Shown here in pieces: positions 8,568 to 16,155 of a stretch of DNA of 42,594 bases. The translations under genes were made by a program, and so were the position numbers. The stretch is taken from NCBI GenBank assembly GCA_019112965.1, contig DXIH01000188.1:1-42594 (forward strand). Direction: 5' to 3'. The notes beneath the pieces are model-generated. The model did not search any database and was not told where the DNA came from. It saw only the letters and a program-made list of their open reading frames with translations. The stretch comes from Candidatus Sphingomonas excrementigallinarum (GTDB lineage: Bacteria; Pseudomonadota; Alphaproteobacteria; Sphingomonadales; Sphingomonadaceae). Positions within the stretch are counted from its first letter, which is position 1. The number at the start of each line of letters is the position of its first letter.

Positions 8568-9901
8568 CACCGGCGGTCCTCCGCTCGACCACGCTGCGGT
8601 TCGCGCTGCTGGTCTTTGCGCTACAGCTGATCGGCGCAGGCGCGATGGTGGTGACCGTCCGCCACCTGACCCGAAGCGAGATCGCCGCACAGGCCGAGGA
8701 TGCCGCCAGCGACCTGCACGACGAATTGTCGGGCATGTGGCTGGCAGGCGGGCAAAAGGCAGTGCGCGCGGCAGTCGACCGGCGGTTGAACACAGACCGC
8801 CTGCCGCTGTCGGTCATCCTGCTGACCGATGCACAGGGCCGCTTCGTGGCGGGCAACATCGCCGAATGGCCCCCCAACGTCCCCACCCCCGGAACGGCGA
8901 CGATCGAGATCTTCCGCATCGGCCATTCGCAGCCCGAACGGATGCGGGTGATGGCGTCACGCCTGCCCGATGGCTCGCGGATGCTGGCGGGCCATGTCGT
9001 CGAAAGCGAGCTGCGCGTCGCGTTGGCGATGGAAGAGGCGATGGCGGTCGGCATGGCGGCGGCGATCGTTCTCGCCGCGCTGGCCGCCTGGATCGCCGCG
9101 CGGATGATCGAGCGGCGGCTGGAGGATACGGTCGCCACCGCCCATGCGGTCGCCGCCGGGGACCTGTCGCGCCGGGTCGCGCCCAATGGCGGCGACGATG
9201 CCTTCGATGCGCTGGCAAAAGCGGTCAACGCGATGCTCGACCGGATCGCGCTGCTGATGACCGAGCTGAAGGTCGCGACCGACGGGCTGGCGCACGACCT
9301 GCGTTCGCCGCTGACCCGGCTTCGCTCGACGCTGGACCGCGCGCTGGCGGAAAGCCGGGACGAGAATGCACGCGTCGCGGTCGGCCGCGCGCTCGAGGAA
9401 GGCGACCGGCTGCTCGCCATGCTCGACACCGCGCTGCGCATCAGCCGGGCCGAGGCGGGGCTGGGCCGGGACGCCTTTGTCGAGGCCGATCTGGGCGCGA
9501 TGATCCGCGACGTAGCCGACATGTTCGAGCCGCTGGCTGAGGATCGCGGCATGACCATCCGCGCCGAGGGGCCGGAGACCCTGGTCGCACGGGTCCATCG
9601 CGAATTGCTGGGTCAGGCGATTGCCAACTTGATCGACAATGCACTGAAATATGGCGCGGGCGAAGTCGTCGTCCGTGTCGAGCCGGGTCCGGTACTGGTC
9701 GTCGCGGATGACGGCCCCGGTATTCCCGAAGACCGCCGGGACGAGGCGTTGAAGCGGTTCGGACGGCTGGACGCCGCACGGACGGAGAGCGGCGCAGGGC
9801 TGGGCCTGTCGCTGGCGAGCGCCGTGGCGCATCTGCATGGCGGCACCGTGGCGCTGGAGGACAACGCGCCGGGTCTGATCGTCAGGATGACATTGGGCTG
9901 A
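8564..9901 (+). CDS. Two-component sensor histidine kinase (probable ATA start)
   Basis: Inner-membrane HAMP-type kinase, partner of the regulator just upstream. The domains are TM1, a periplasmic sensor of about 130 residues, TM2 (AAAIVLAALAAWIAARM), HAMP (AHAVAAGDLSRRV), HisKA with H244 in HDLRSPLTRLR, and HATPase with NLIDNALKYG, ADDGPGIP and GAGLGLSL. The first ATG is at 8645, but it falls at the end of the hydrophobic TM1 (LRFALLVFALQLIGAGAM) and would delete the anchor. The frame stays open upstream to a TAA near 8546 with no ATG, GTG or TTG. The best candidate is ATA 8564, overlapping the regulator stop as ATAG with GGGGG seven bases upstream. From ATA it has 445 residues; from ATG 8645 it has 418. 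The function is certain and the start is not. Confidence 0.9.
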   Translation: MAPAVLRSTTLRFALLVFALQLIGAGAMVVTVRHLTRSEIAAQAEDAASDLHDELSGMWLAGGQKAVRAAVDRRLNTDRLPLSVILLTDAQGRFVAGNIAEWPPNVPTPGTATIEIFRIGHSQPERMRVMASRLPDGSRMLAGHVVESELRVALAMEEAMAVGMAAAIVLAALAAWIAARMIERRLEDTVATAHAVAAGDLSRRVAPNGGDDAFDALAKAVNAMLDRIALLMTELKVATDGLAHDLRSPLTRLRSTLDRALAESRDENARVAVGRALEEGDRLLAMLDTALRISRAEAGLGRDAFVEADLGAMIRDVADMFEPLAEDRGMTIRAEGPETLVARVHRELLGQAIANLIDNALKYGAGEVVVRVEPGPVLVVADDGPGIPEDRRDEALKRFGRLDAARTESGAGLGLSLASAVAHLHGGTVALEDNAPGLIVRMTLG

Positions 9902-10040
9902 TTCAATCCTCCCCAAGCTTGCTTGGGGAGGGGGACCATCGCGCCAGCGGTGGTGGAGGGGCAAGGGCCGCCCGCCCCTCCACCACCGGGCTTACGCCCG
10001 GCGGTCCCCCTCCCCATCAGAGATGGGGAGGATTGGGAGG
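9902..10040. repeat. Intergenic palindromic repeat, family A copy 2
   Basis: Outer arms are CAATCCTCCCC and GGGGAGGATTG. Inner arms are GGTGGTGGAGGGGC and GCCCCTCCACCACC, with GGTCCCCCTCCCC near the right end. It occupies the whole gap between the kinase and the convergent glycosyltransferase gene and touches both stop codons, consistent with a bidirectional terminator role. Confidence 0.85.
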
Positions 10041-13000
10041 TTACGCCGCCACATTCCCCGTCCGCTCCAGCTTGCCCCAGCCGACGATCCATCCGCCGAT
10101 CGCCGAGGCGATGGCGCGGATCACGACCCAGTACATGATCTGTCGATAGACCAGCCGCTGCGCGACCAGCAGATGTGCCGGATAGCGAACGCGGTTGCCG
10201 TCCAGCCGATAGGCGAGCCACCCGCACAGTACGTCGACCATGGTGAAGACCGTCCAATAGGCGGCCATCTGGAACACGTCCGTCTGCGTCTGCGCCCAGC
10301 CATGCTGGCCGACGCGCACCGCCGTCCCGATGATCGACAGGACCAGCGCCAGGTCGATCAGCGGCGAGATCGCGGCGAACAGAATCTGGAAGAGCCACGC
10401 CTGCGGCAAACCGATCCGCGCCAGCCCGGCGGGCTTGCCGGTGCGCAGGATGGCACGATGCTTCCACAGGCATTGCAGCGTGCCGAACGCCCAGCGATAG
10501 CGCTGCTTGGCCAGCGCGCGGAAGCTCTCGGGTGCTTCGGTCCAGGCGACGGCGCGCGGATCATAGGTTACGCGCCAACCGGCCCGCTGGATCGCGATGG
10601 TCAGGTCCTGATCCTCGGCCAGCGTATCCTCAGGGTAGCCGCCCACCGCATCGAGTGCGGCGCGGCGCCACGCCCCGACAGCGCCCGGCACCACGGTCAT
10701 CGCATCGAACCCGGCAAGCGCGCGGCGTTCCAGATTCTGCGCGGTGATATATTCGACCGCCTGCCAGCGCGTGACCAGGTTGACCCGGTTGCCCACCCGC
10801 GCATCGCCCGCCACCGCGCCCAGCTTCGGGTCGGCGAACCAGCGGGCGAGCTTGGCGATCGTCTCCGGCTCGAACTGGGTATCGGCGTCGAGCGCGATCA
10901 GCACCTCGCCGGTCGCGTCCTGCAATGCGCGATTCAGCGCCGCCGCCTTGCCGCCATTGACCAGCGTCAGCAGGCGGACGCGCGGTTCGTTCGCGAACGC
11001 CGCGCGCACCACGGCGCTGGTCCCGTCCTTCGATCCGTCATCGGCGACGATGACTTGAAGGCCCGGATAGTCGCTGGCCAGCACCCGCTCGACCGACTGG
11101 ACGATCACCCGTTCCTCGTTGAAGGCGGGGATGATGACCGAGACGCTGGGGGTGAAGGCGGGCGGCACCGGCTTGGACTTGCGCCCCTGGAACCAGGCGA
11201 GGCCCGCCATCACCACCGCGCGTGCGATACCCAGCGCAATGGCGAGATAGAACAGCCAGGCCAGCGACGCCGACAGGAAGGCCAGCGCGACGAAGATCGC
11301 GACATCGGTGCGCACCGCCAGCAGGTCATGCCCCTCGACCAGCGGCATCGCCTGGTCGCGGCTGACGCCCACCAGCTGCGAGGCGGGGACGAACTTGTAG
11401 CCTTCGGCGCGCAGCGTCTCGATGATGCGGGGCAACGCCTCGACCGTCTGCTCGCGGTCACCGCCGCCATCGTGCAGCAGAACGACATTGGCCGAATTGT
11501 CCGGCGTCGCGCCATGCACCTGGTCGATCGTCTGCTGGACGATCGCGTCGGTGCCTGGCCGCTGCCAGTCGTTCGGATCGACGTGCAGGCCGACGACCGT
11601 ATAGCCCAGATTCTGGGCGATCAGGGCGGGATCGATTTCGTCCGCCGTGGTCGGCTCGGCGTCTCCAAAATAGGGCGCGCGGAACAGCGTGGTCGAACGG
11701 CCCGTATAGGCCTGGATCAGACGCTTGGTCGCATTCAGCTCCAGCTTGATCGTACGCGCGCCGGTCGTCGCCATATTGGGATGGGTATAGCTGTGATTGC
11801 CGATCTCGCTGCCGTCCGCGACGATCCGGCGGAGCAGCTGCGGGTGTTGCAGCGCATTCTCGCCGATCACGAAGAAGGTGGCGGGAACGTGCTCGCGCTC
11901 CAGCACGTCGAGGATTTTGGGCGTCCATTCGGCGTCGGGACCATCGTCGAAGGTCAGCGCGATCGTCTTGGGGACCGCCCCCGCCCGCTGCACGACATAG
12001 GGCGTCGGATAGGTGCGATAGACCTCGTTCCGGATTACGCCGTCCTTGTCATATTGCAGCGCGCGCTCGCCCTGGGTCGGCTGCGCCGTGATGCGCAGGA
12101 TTTCGCCCGTCCCCTCGACATCGACGTTCAGCGGCGAGGCGATGGCGCCCAGCCGGGGAATGACCCCGCGCGCGGTGCTGCGAAAGGCGGCGAAATCCGC
12201 CCACAGGCCGGGGTCTTCCGATCCCAGCTGCCAGAAGGCGACATCGTCGATGCCCAGCCGCTTGAGCGCCTGAAGCTGGTTCCAGCTCGACGCGGCATCG
12301 AGCATCCAGACGGTGTGGTGCTCGCCATTCTCGTCATAGGCGAAACCGGCATTGCCGCTGGCCTGGTCGAACGTCACCTTCGCCTGGCTGTCATGCGCGA
12401 TCAGCCATGCCTCTTCGATCGACCGCGCCTCGGCCGGCCCCTTGGCGGGCCAGTCATAGCCATAGCTGCCCAGCGCCACGATCAGCTTGTCGCGACCGAC
12501 CTCGCGCAGCGCCTTTTCCGACGCCTGCAGGAACCAGGGCTGCGCCGCGATCGGCCCCGGCGTGCCGGTCTGCCAATGCTGGTCATAGGCCATCAGGATG
12601 ATGCGATCGACGACCTTCGCCAGCCCCTGCAACTGCCACGCCTCGTCCTCGGCGGGGACGGTGACGGCCAGTACCGTGCCCTTGGGCAGATGCGCCTTGA
12701 TCCGCTGGAGCAGCCGGGGATACCCCGCCATCGCGCTGGCGGGCAGGTTCTCGAAGTCGATGACCAGACCCGACTGGCGGTTGGCCGTCACCGACCGGCC
12801 CAGCTGGGTCGCCAGCTTTTCGGACGCCGCCGGGCTGGCGATGATCCGCGCGATCGTCCGCCCGTCCCACTCATCGTCGGACAGGTTCTGCACCATCGGC
12901 AACAGGCGCGGCGGCTTGGCGGCGTGGGACAACAGGCTGGCAAGCTTGGGATCGTTGTTGATCGCCAGTTGGCCCTTGGGTCCGGACACGTTCATCAGCG

Positions 13001-13343
13001 ACGGCACCAGCCAGTCGATCTGGCCCATGTGCGCGTGGAGCGAGGCCAGCGCGGAATCATTGCCCGGCGTGTAGAAGGCGATGGTCAGCGGCGTATGGTC
13101 CTGCGCCACCGACTTGCGGGGTAGCCATTCGCCCCGCCGCCCCTTCAGCTGCGCGGTCGGCTCCAGCGTCATCGCCTGCCGCCGCGCGAAGGGCAGAGGC
13201 AGCACGCCCGAATTGGGCACCGCGACCAGCGTCGTCGCAAAGGCGATGGCGGCGACCACCACCGCCAGGATCGTCACCGCGACGGCACGCCGCGCCCAGG
13301 CGCCCCGACGGCCCGTCGGGTCAAAGAAGATCGGGTTGGTCAA
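10041..13343 (-). CDS. GH18 - NodB deacetylase - GT2 glycosyltransferase fusion
   Basis: A three-enzyme membrane protein of 1100 residues, probably building or modifying a beta-linked hexosamine polysaccharide at the inner membrane. TM1 lies at 18-42. A GH18-like domain (about 85-385) carries GLVIDFENL with the likely catalytic acid E198. The polysaccharide deacetylase domain (455-660) has TFDDGPD (D466/D467), HSYTH (H517, H521), RAPYF and LLHDGG, all metal and catalytic residues kept. TMs at about 680-715 lead to a processive GT2 domain with ADDGS (D768/D769), ALDADT (D819, D821), AEDQDL and QRYRW (947-951), then C-terminal TMs. The topology puts GH18 and NodB in the periplasm and GT2 in the cytoplasm. 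The start is TTG 13343 with AAGGA nine bases upstream; no better start exists. This order is known among bacterial PgaC/PgaB-like fused proteins, but the product is not determined. Confidence 0.92.
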   Translation of the reverse strand: MTNPIFFDPTGRRGAWARRAVAVTILAVVVAAIAFATTLVAVPNSGVLPLPFARRQAMTLEPTAQLKGRRGEWLPRKSVAQDHTPLTIAFYTPGNDSALASLHAHMGQIDWLVPSLMNVSGPKGQLAINNDPKLASLLSHAAKPPRLLPMVQNLSDDEWDGRTIARIIASPAASEKLATQLGRSVTANRQSGLVIDFENLPASAMAGYPRLLQRIKAHLPKGTVLAVTVPAEDEAWQLQGLAKVVDRIILMAYDQHWQTGTPGPIAAQPWFLQASEKALREVGRDKLIVALGSYGYDWPAKGPAEARSIEEAWLIAHDSQAKVTFDQASGNAGFAYDENGEHHTVWMLDAASSWNQLQALKRLGIDDVAFWQLGSEDPGLWADFAAFRSTARGVIPRLGAIASPLNVDVEGTGEILRITAQPTQGERALQYDKDGVIRNEVYRTYPTPYVVQRAGAVPKTIALTFDDGPDAEWTPKILDVLEREHVPATFFVIGENALQHPQLLRRIVADGSEIGNHSYTHPNMATTGARTIKLELNATKRLIQAYTGRSTTLFRAPYFGDAEPTTADEIDPALIAQNLGYTVVGLHVDPNDWQRPGTDAIVQQTIDQVHGATPDNSANVVLLHDGGGDREQTVEALPRIIETLRAEGYKFVPASQLVGVSRDQAMPLVEGHDLLAVRTDVAIFVALAFLSASLAWLFYLAIALGIARAVVMAGLAWFQGRKSKPVPPAFTPSVSVIIPAFNEERVIVQSVERVLASDYPGLQVIVADDGSKDGTSAVVRAAFANEPRVRLLTLVNGGKAAALNRALQDATGEVLIALDADTQFEPETIAKLARWFADPKLGAVAGDARVGNRVNLVTRWQAVEYITAQNLERRALAGFDAMTVVPGAVGAWRRAALDAVGGYPEDTLAEDQDLTIAIQRAGWRVTYDPRAVAWTEAPESFRALAKQRYRWAFGTLQCLWKHRAILRTGKPAGLARIGLPQAWLFQILFAAISPLIDLALVLSIIGTAVRVGQHGWAQTQTDVFQMAAYWTVFTMVDVLCGWLAYRLDGNRVRYPAHLLVAQRLVYRQIMYWVVIRAIASAIGGWIVGWGKLERTGNVAA

Positions 13344-13547
13344 CGGTGTCGGTCCTTGGTCATCTACGTGATTATCGCGGCGGCCCCATATATCCCCGAC
13401 CGCTTAAGCCCACGTTTCCATCGCACAGCCGATGACAGATCATGGGCATAGAGCGAGTGATCGCAACATTACAGATTTTTCATGACGCACCCGCTTTCCT
13501 TCCATCGGGCGCGTGACAATGCTCTGCGCCCCGCAATAGGACATGTC
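13344..13547. other. Divergent intergenic region, glycosyltransferase fusion / VirJ
   Basis: About 200 bases between two divergent genes. A TTTTTCATGACG element at 13477-13488 closely resembles TTTTCATGACA at 7332-7342 in the mprF/regulator region, and another ATGAC lies at 13432. These are half-sites only. No complete ATGAC-N6-GTCAT is present and no gene is evident. Confidence 0.35.
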
Positions 13548-14291
13548 ATGGCCCGTCTTCTCGCCCGCCCGCGCCGCCGATGGCCGCCTATCCTTGGCGC
13601 CGTCCTGCTCCTGCTTTTGGGTGCAGTCGCTATCCTTCTCTATTCGGGCAGTTATTTCGACAAGGACCCGTTCACGCACTTCCCGCCCGAAGGCCGGGAA
13701 CAGCCGGTCCTCGTTCTCTCGCTGTCAGGTGACATGGGGCTTCGCTATGGCATGGGGGGCGTCATCGCGCGGTCGCTGAGCGCCAAGGGGATCGAGGTGC
13801 TGGGCGTTAATTCGCCCGTGCTGTTCCGCAAGCACCGCACCGCTGCGCAGGTGGACGCGGTCATCGCCGATCTGGTCCGCCGCGCCGAAGCCGAACGGGG
13901 CGACCGCAAGCTCGTGCTGCTCGGCCAGTCCTATGGCTCGGACATGCTGCAGACCGGATTGGCGCATCTGCCCGTCGATCTGCGCCGGGCCATTTCCGCG
14001 GTGATTCTGGTCGTGCCGGGCAAGACCGCCTTCTTCCGTTCCGACCCCTCGGGCCTGGCCTATGCGGGGCGGCCGGACAGCATCGCGATCACGACCGCGC
14101 GACAGATCGACTGGGTGCCGATGACCTGCATCTACGGCGTGCGCGAACCCGACAGCCTGTGCCCGTTGCTCAAACAGCCCAATGTCCGCAGCGTCGCCCT
14201 GCCCGGCGGCCATTACATGAACCATGACGACGCCACACTGGTCGCGCATGTCGAGGCGGCGGTGCGCCGGGCGCCCTCCCCCGCCGCGTGA
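13548..14291 (+). CDS. virJ: VirJ/AcvB-type alpha/beta hydrolase, likely lysyl-phosphatidylglycerol hydrolase
   Basis: Membrane-anchored periplasmic hydrolase of 247 residues. Members of this family (AcvB of Agrobacterium) are known to hydrolyse lysyl-phosphatidylglycerol made by LpiA/MprF. Residues 12-33 form an N-terminal anchor. LVLSLSGDMGLRYGMGG is the equivalent of the VirJ SGD-GW region. LLGQSYGSDM contains nucleophile S128 in a GxSxG elbow, and LPGGHYMNHDD gives the catalytic His. ATG 13548 is chosen because AGGA lies seven bases upstream and the hydrophobic anchor starts directly after a run of Arg; the in-frame ATG at 13482 would add 22 polar residues. The mprF gene is 6 kb away rather than adjacent, but in the same envelope-related block. 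The lipid substrate is inferred from family knowledge. Confidence 0.82.
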   Translation: MARLLARPRRRWPPILGAVLLLLLGAVAILLYSGSYFDKDPFTHFPPEGREQPVLVLSLSGDMGLRYGMGGVIARSLSAKGIEVLGVNSPVLFRKHRTAAQVDAVIADLVRRAEAERGDRKLVLLGQSYGSDMLQTGLAHLPVDLRRAISAVILVVPGKTAFFRSDPSGLAYAGRPDSIAITTARQIDWVPMTCIYGVREPDSLCPLLKQPNVRSVALPGGHYMNHDDATLVAHVEAAVRRAPSPAA

Positions 14292-14312
14292 CGGAGGAGG
14301 GCTGGACAGCGA

Positions 14313-15983
14313 TCAGGCCGTGATCGCCTCGATCGGCGTATCCGCGCCCTTGTGGGTCCGCCAAGTGGCGGCGCAGCCCAGCGCATAGGGTTTGGACAGT
14401 ACCGTCGACACCGTCATGTAGCGCGCCGTGGCGGTATCGCGGGTCAGGGTCAGGTACAGATAGCCCTTGTCGTCCTGGTCGCAGAAGCGGACGACCTCGG
14501 GATTGGCCGCCGCGATCTCGCGCCCGATGCCGGGCATCAGGTCGCCCCAGGACGGGCTGGTGATGGACGTGCCCGCAAACTCCGCCGCGACCAGCTGGCC
14601 ACGCGCGTCATACAGGTCGTTGGCCCAGGCCGCATGGCTGTCGCCCGAGACGACCACGGGCCGCGACCCCGCCCGCCGGAATGCGGCGTAGAGTCGCTCG
14701 CGCGCCGCCGGATAGCCGTCCCAGCTGTCGAAATTCAGCGGCAGGCCCGCGCGATAGGACGCCTGCGCCTCGCCCAGCTGCCGACGCTCGGCTTCCGACA
14801 GGCGTTCGGTCAGCTTGGCATAGCCCTGCGGTCCCATCTGCTTTTCCAGGTCGGGACCGTCGATCCGCGCCATCACCACCTGATTGCCGATCACCTGCCA
14901 CGGCGTTCCCGCCCTGACCGAACCGGCCAGCGTCCGTTCGACCCAGTCGAGCTGCCCCGCACCCAGCAATTCGCGGTCGGGCCGCGCGCGCTCGGCCATC
15001 ATCGCGGCATATTCGTTGGGTTCGGGCGCCTCGCCCTTGGCACGCACCTGCTTCGAGCGGGCGAGCAACCGCGATTCCAGCATGACCAAGGTCGCCAGAT
15101 CGCCGAAGTCGAAGCTCCGATAGATGGCTTCCCAGGGCTGACCCGGTCTGGGGTCGCGGATCGGCATCCATTCGAAATAGGCCTGCATCGCCGCCGCCTT
15201 GCGCTTGCCCCAGTCGCCTTCGGTCGCGGGCTGGTGGTTCTCCGCGCCACCGATCCAGTCGTCATTGGCGACCTCGTGATCGTCCCATACGCAGATGAAG
15301 GCGGCGCGGGCGTGCGCGGCCTGCATGTCGGGATCGCGCTTCACCTGGGCATGGCGCTGGCGATAATCGGCGAGCGTCACGATCTCATGCGCGGGCTCGG
15401 GCAGGCGGTTCAGCTTGTGCCCGATGGCCGAGCCATAGCCGTCCGCGCCATATTCATAGATATAGTCGCCCAGATGGACCACCGCGTCGAGCCGCTCGGT
15501 CCTGGCGATCGCGTCATAGGCGTTGAACAGCCCACCGGGGTAAAGCTGGCACGACACCACTGCCAGCGCCAGTTCCTCGACCCGCCCGCGCGGCAGGGTG
15601 CGGAAGCGGCCCTCGGGCGAGCGCTGGCCGCCCGCCGTCTCGAACCAATAGCGATAGTCGCGGCCGGGTTGCAGCCCGGTCACCTCGACCTTGGCGGTGA
15701 AGTCACGCGCGCCCCGCGCCGTGACCCGGCCGGTGTGGAGGCCGACCGCATCGCCACCGCCGATCGGCGCGACATGCCAGGTCAACGCGATGTCCCCGCT
15801 TTGCCCCTCGGCGGGCGTCGCGCGGGTCCACAGGATCGCCCCGACCGGCGACGGATCGCCGCTGGCGACGCCGTGATCGAAGCGAACCGCCGGGGCCTCC
15901 GCCTGCGCCAGCGTCGTAGGCAGGGCCAGGCTCGCCCCGCTTCCCATCAGCTTGATCGCGCGGCGTCGGTTCATCATCGTCAT
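14313..15983 (-). CDS. phoD: PhoD-family alkaline phosphatase/phosphodiesterase, Tat-exported
   Basis: Periplasmic Ca/Fe-dependent phosphoesterase releasing phosphate from organic phosphoesters, 556 residues. ATG 15983 (AAGGA nine bases upstream) places the twin-arginine signal NRRRAIKLMGSGAS at residues 5-18. An N-terminal PhoD domain (VRFDHGVASGDP, ILWTRATP) precedes the catalytic core: SCQ (C145), HLGDYIYEYG (D173, Y176), VWDDHEVANDDW (D234-H236) and VVSGDSHAAW. All expected metal ligands seem present. A longer frame to 16076 lacks a ribosome site and hides the Tat signal. It diverges from a TonB-dependent receptor across 172 bp that hold a Pho-box-like sequence pointing toward phoD, suggesting induction by phosphate starvation. 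It converges with virJ with only 21 bp between. Confidence 0.94.
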   Translation of the reverse strand: MTMMNRRRAIKLMGSGASLALPTTLAQAEAPAVRFDHGVASGDPSPVGAILWTRATPAEGQSGDIALTWHVAPIGGGDAVGLHTGRVTARGARDFTAKVEVTGLQPGRDYRYWFETAGGQRSPEGRFRTLPRGRVEELALAVVSCQLYPGGLFNAYDAIARTERLDAVVHLGDYIYEYGADGYGSAIGHKLNRLPEPAHEIVTLADYRQRHAQVKRDPDMQAAHARAAFICVWDDHEVANDDWIGGAENHQPATEGDWGKRKAAAMQAYFEWMPIRDPRPGQPWEAIYRSFDFGDLATLVMLESRLLARSKQVRAKGEAPEPNEYAAMMAERARPDRELLGAGQLDWVERTLAGSVRAGTPWQVIGNQVVMARIDGPDLEKQMGPQGYAKLTERLSEAERRQLGEAQASYRAGLPLNFDSWDGYPAARERLYAAFRRAGSRPVVVSGDSHAAWANDLYDARGQLVAAEFAGTSITSPSWGDLMPGIGREIAAANPEVVRFCDQDDKGYLYLTLTRDTATARYMTVSTVLSKPYALGCAATWRTHKGADTPIEAITA

Positions 15984-16076
15984 CGTGTCGGTCCTTTCGG
16001 CACGGACGGCTAGGCGCGCCAGACGACAGCGCGATGGCGGAGCCGTGACGGTTTGGCGACAAGGGGCGCCCGTCAT

Positions 16077-16094
16077 GAAACTGAAATATGACAG
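16077..16094 (-). promoter_or_regulatory. Pho-box-like site upstream of phoD
   Basis: On the minus strand the sequence reads CTGTCAT-ATTT-CAGTTTC. The first heptamer equals the classical PhoB half-site CTGTCAT (7/7), the 4-bp AT-rich spacer is correct, and the second heptamer is weaker (4/7). It ends about 94 bp before the phoD start. The same bases form GTCAT-N11-ATGAC (16072-16092) when read symmetrically, so another regulator cannot be excluded. Confidence 0.45.
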
Positions 16095-16155
16095 ACACGG
16101 GCTGGTAATTCCTCGTGCCTAAGGACCGGCCAAGACAGGGTAATCCGGGGGCACT

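Noticed and set aside
10023..13124. A 1033-codon plus-strand frame opposite the GH18-NodB-GT2 gene
   Set aside because: Low-complexity Arg/Gln/Asp-rich translation with no domains. The minus strand carries three sets of intact catalytic motifs.
13482..13547. Longer N-terminus of the VirJ-type protein from ATG 13482
   Set aside because: It would put 22 polar residues before the anchor and has no ribosome site, whereas ATG 13548 follows AGGA at good spacing.
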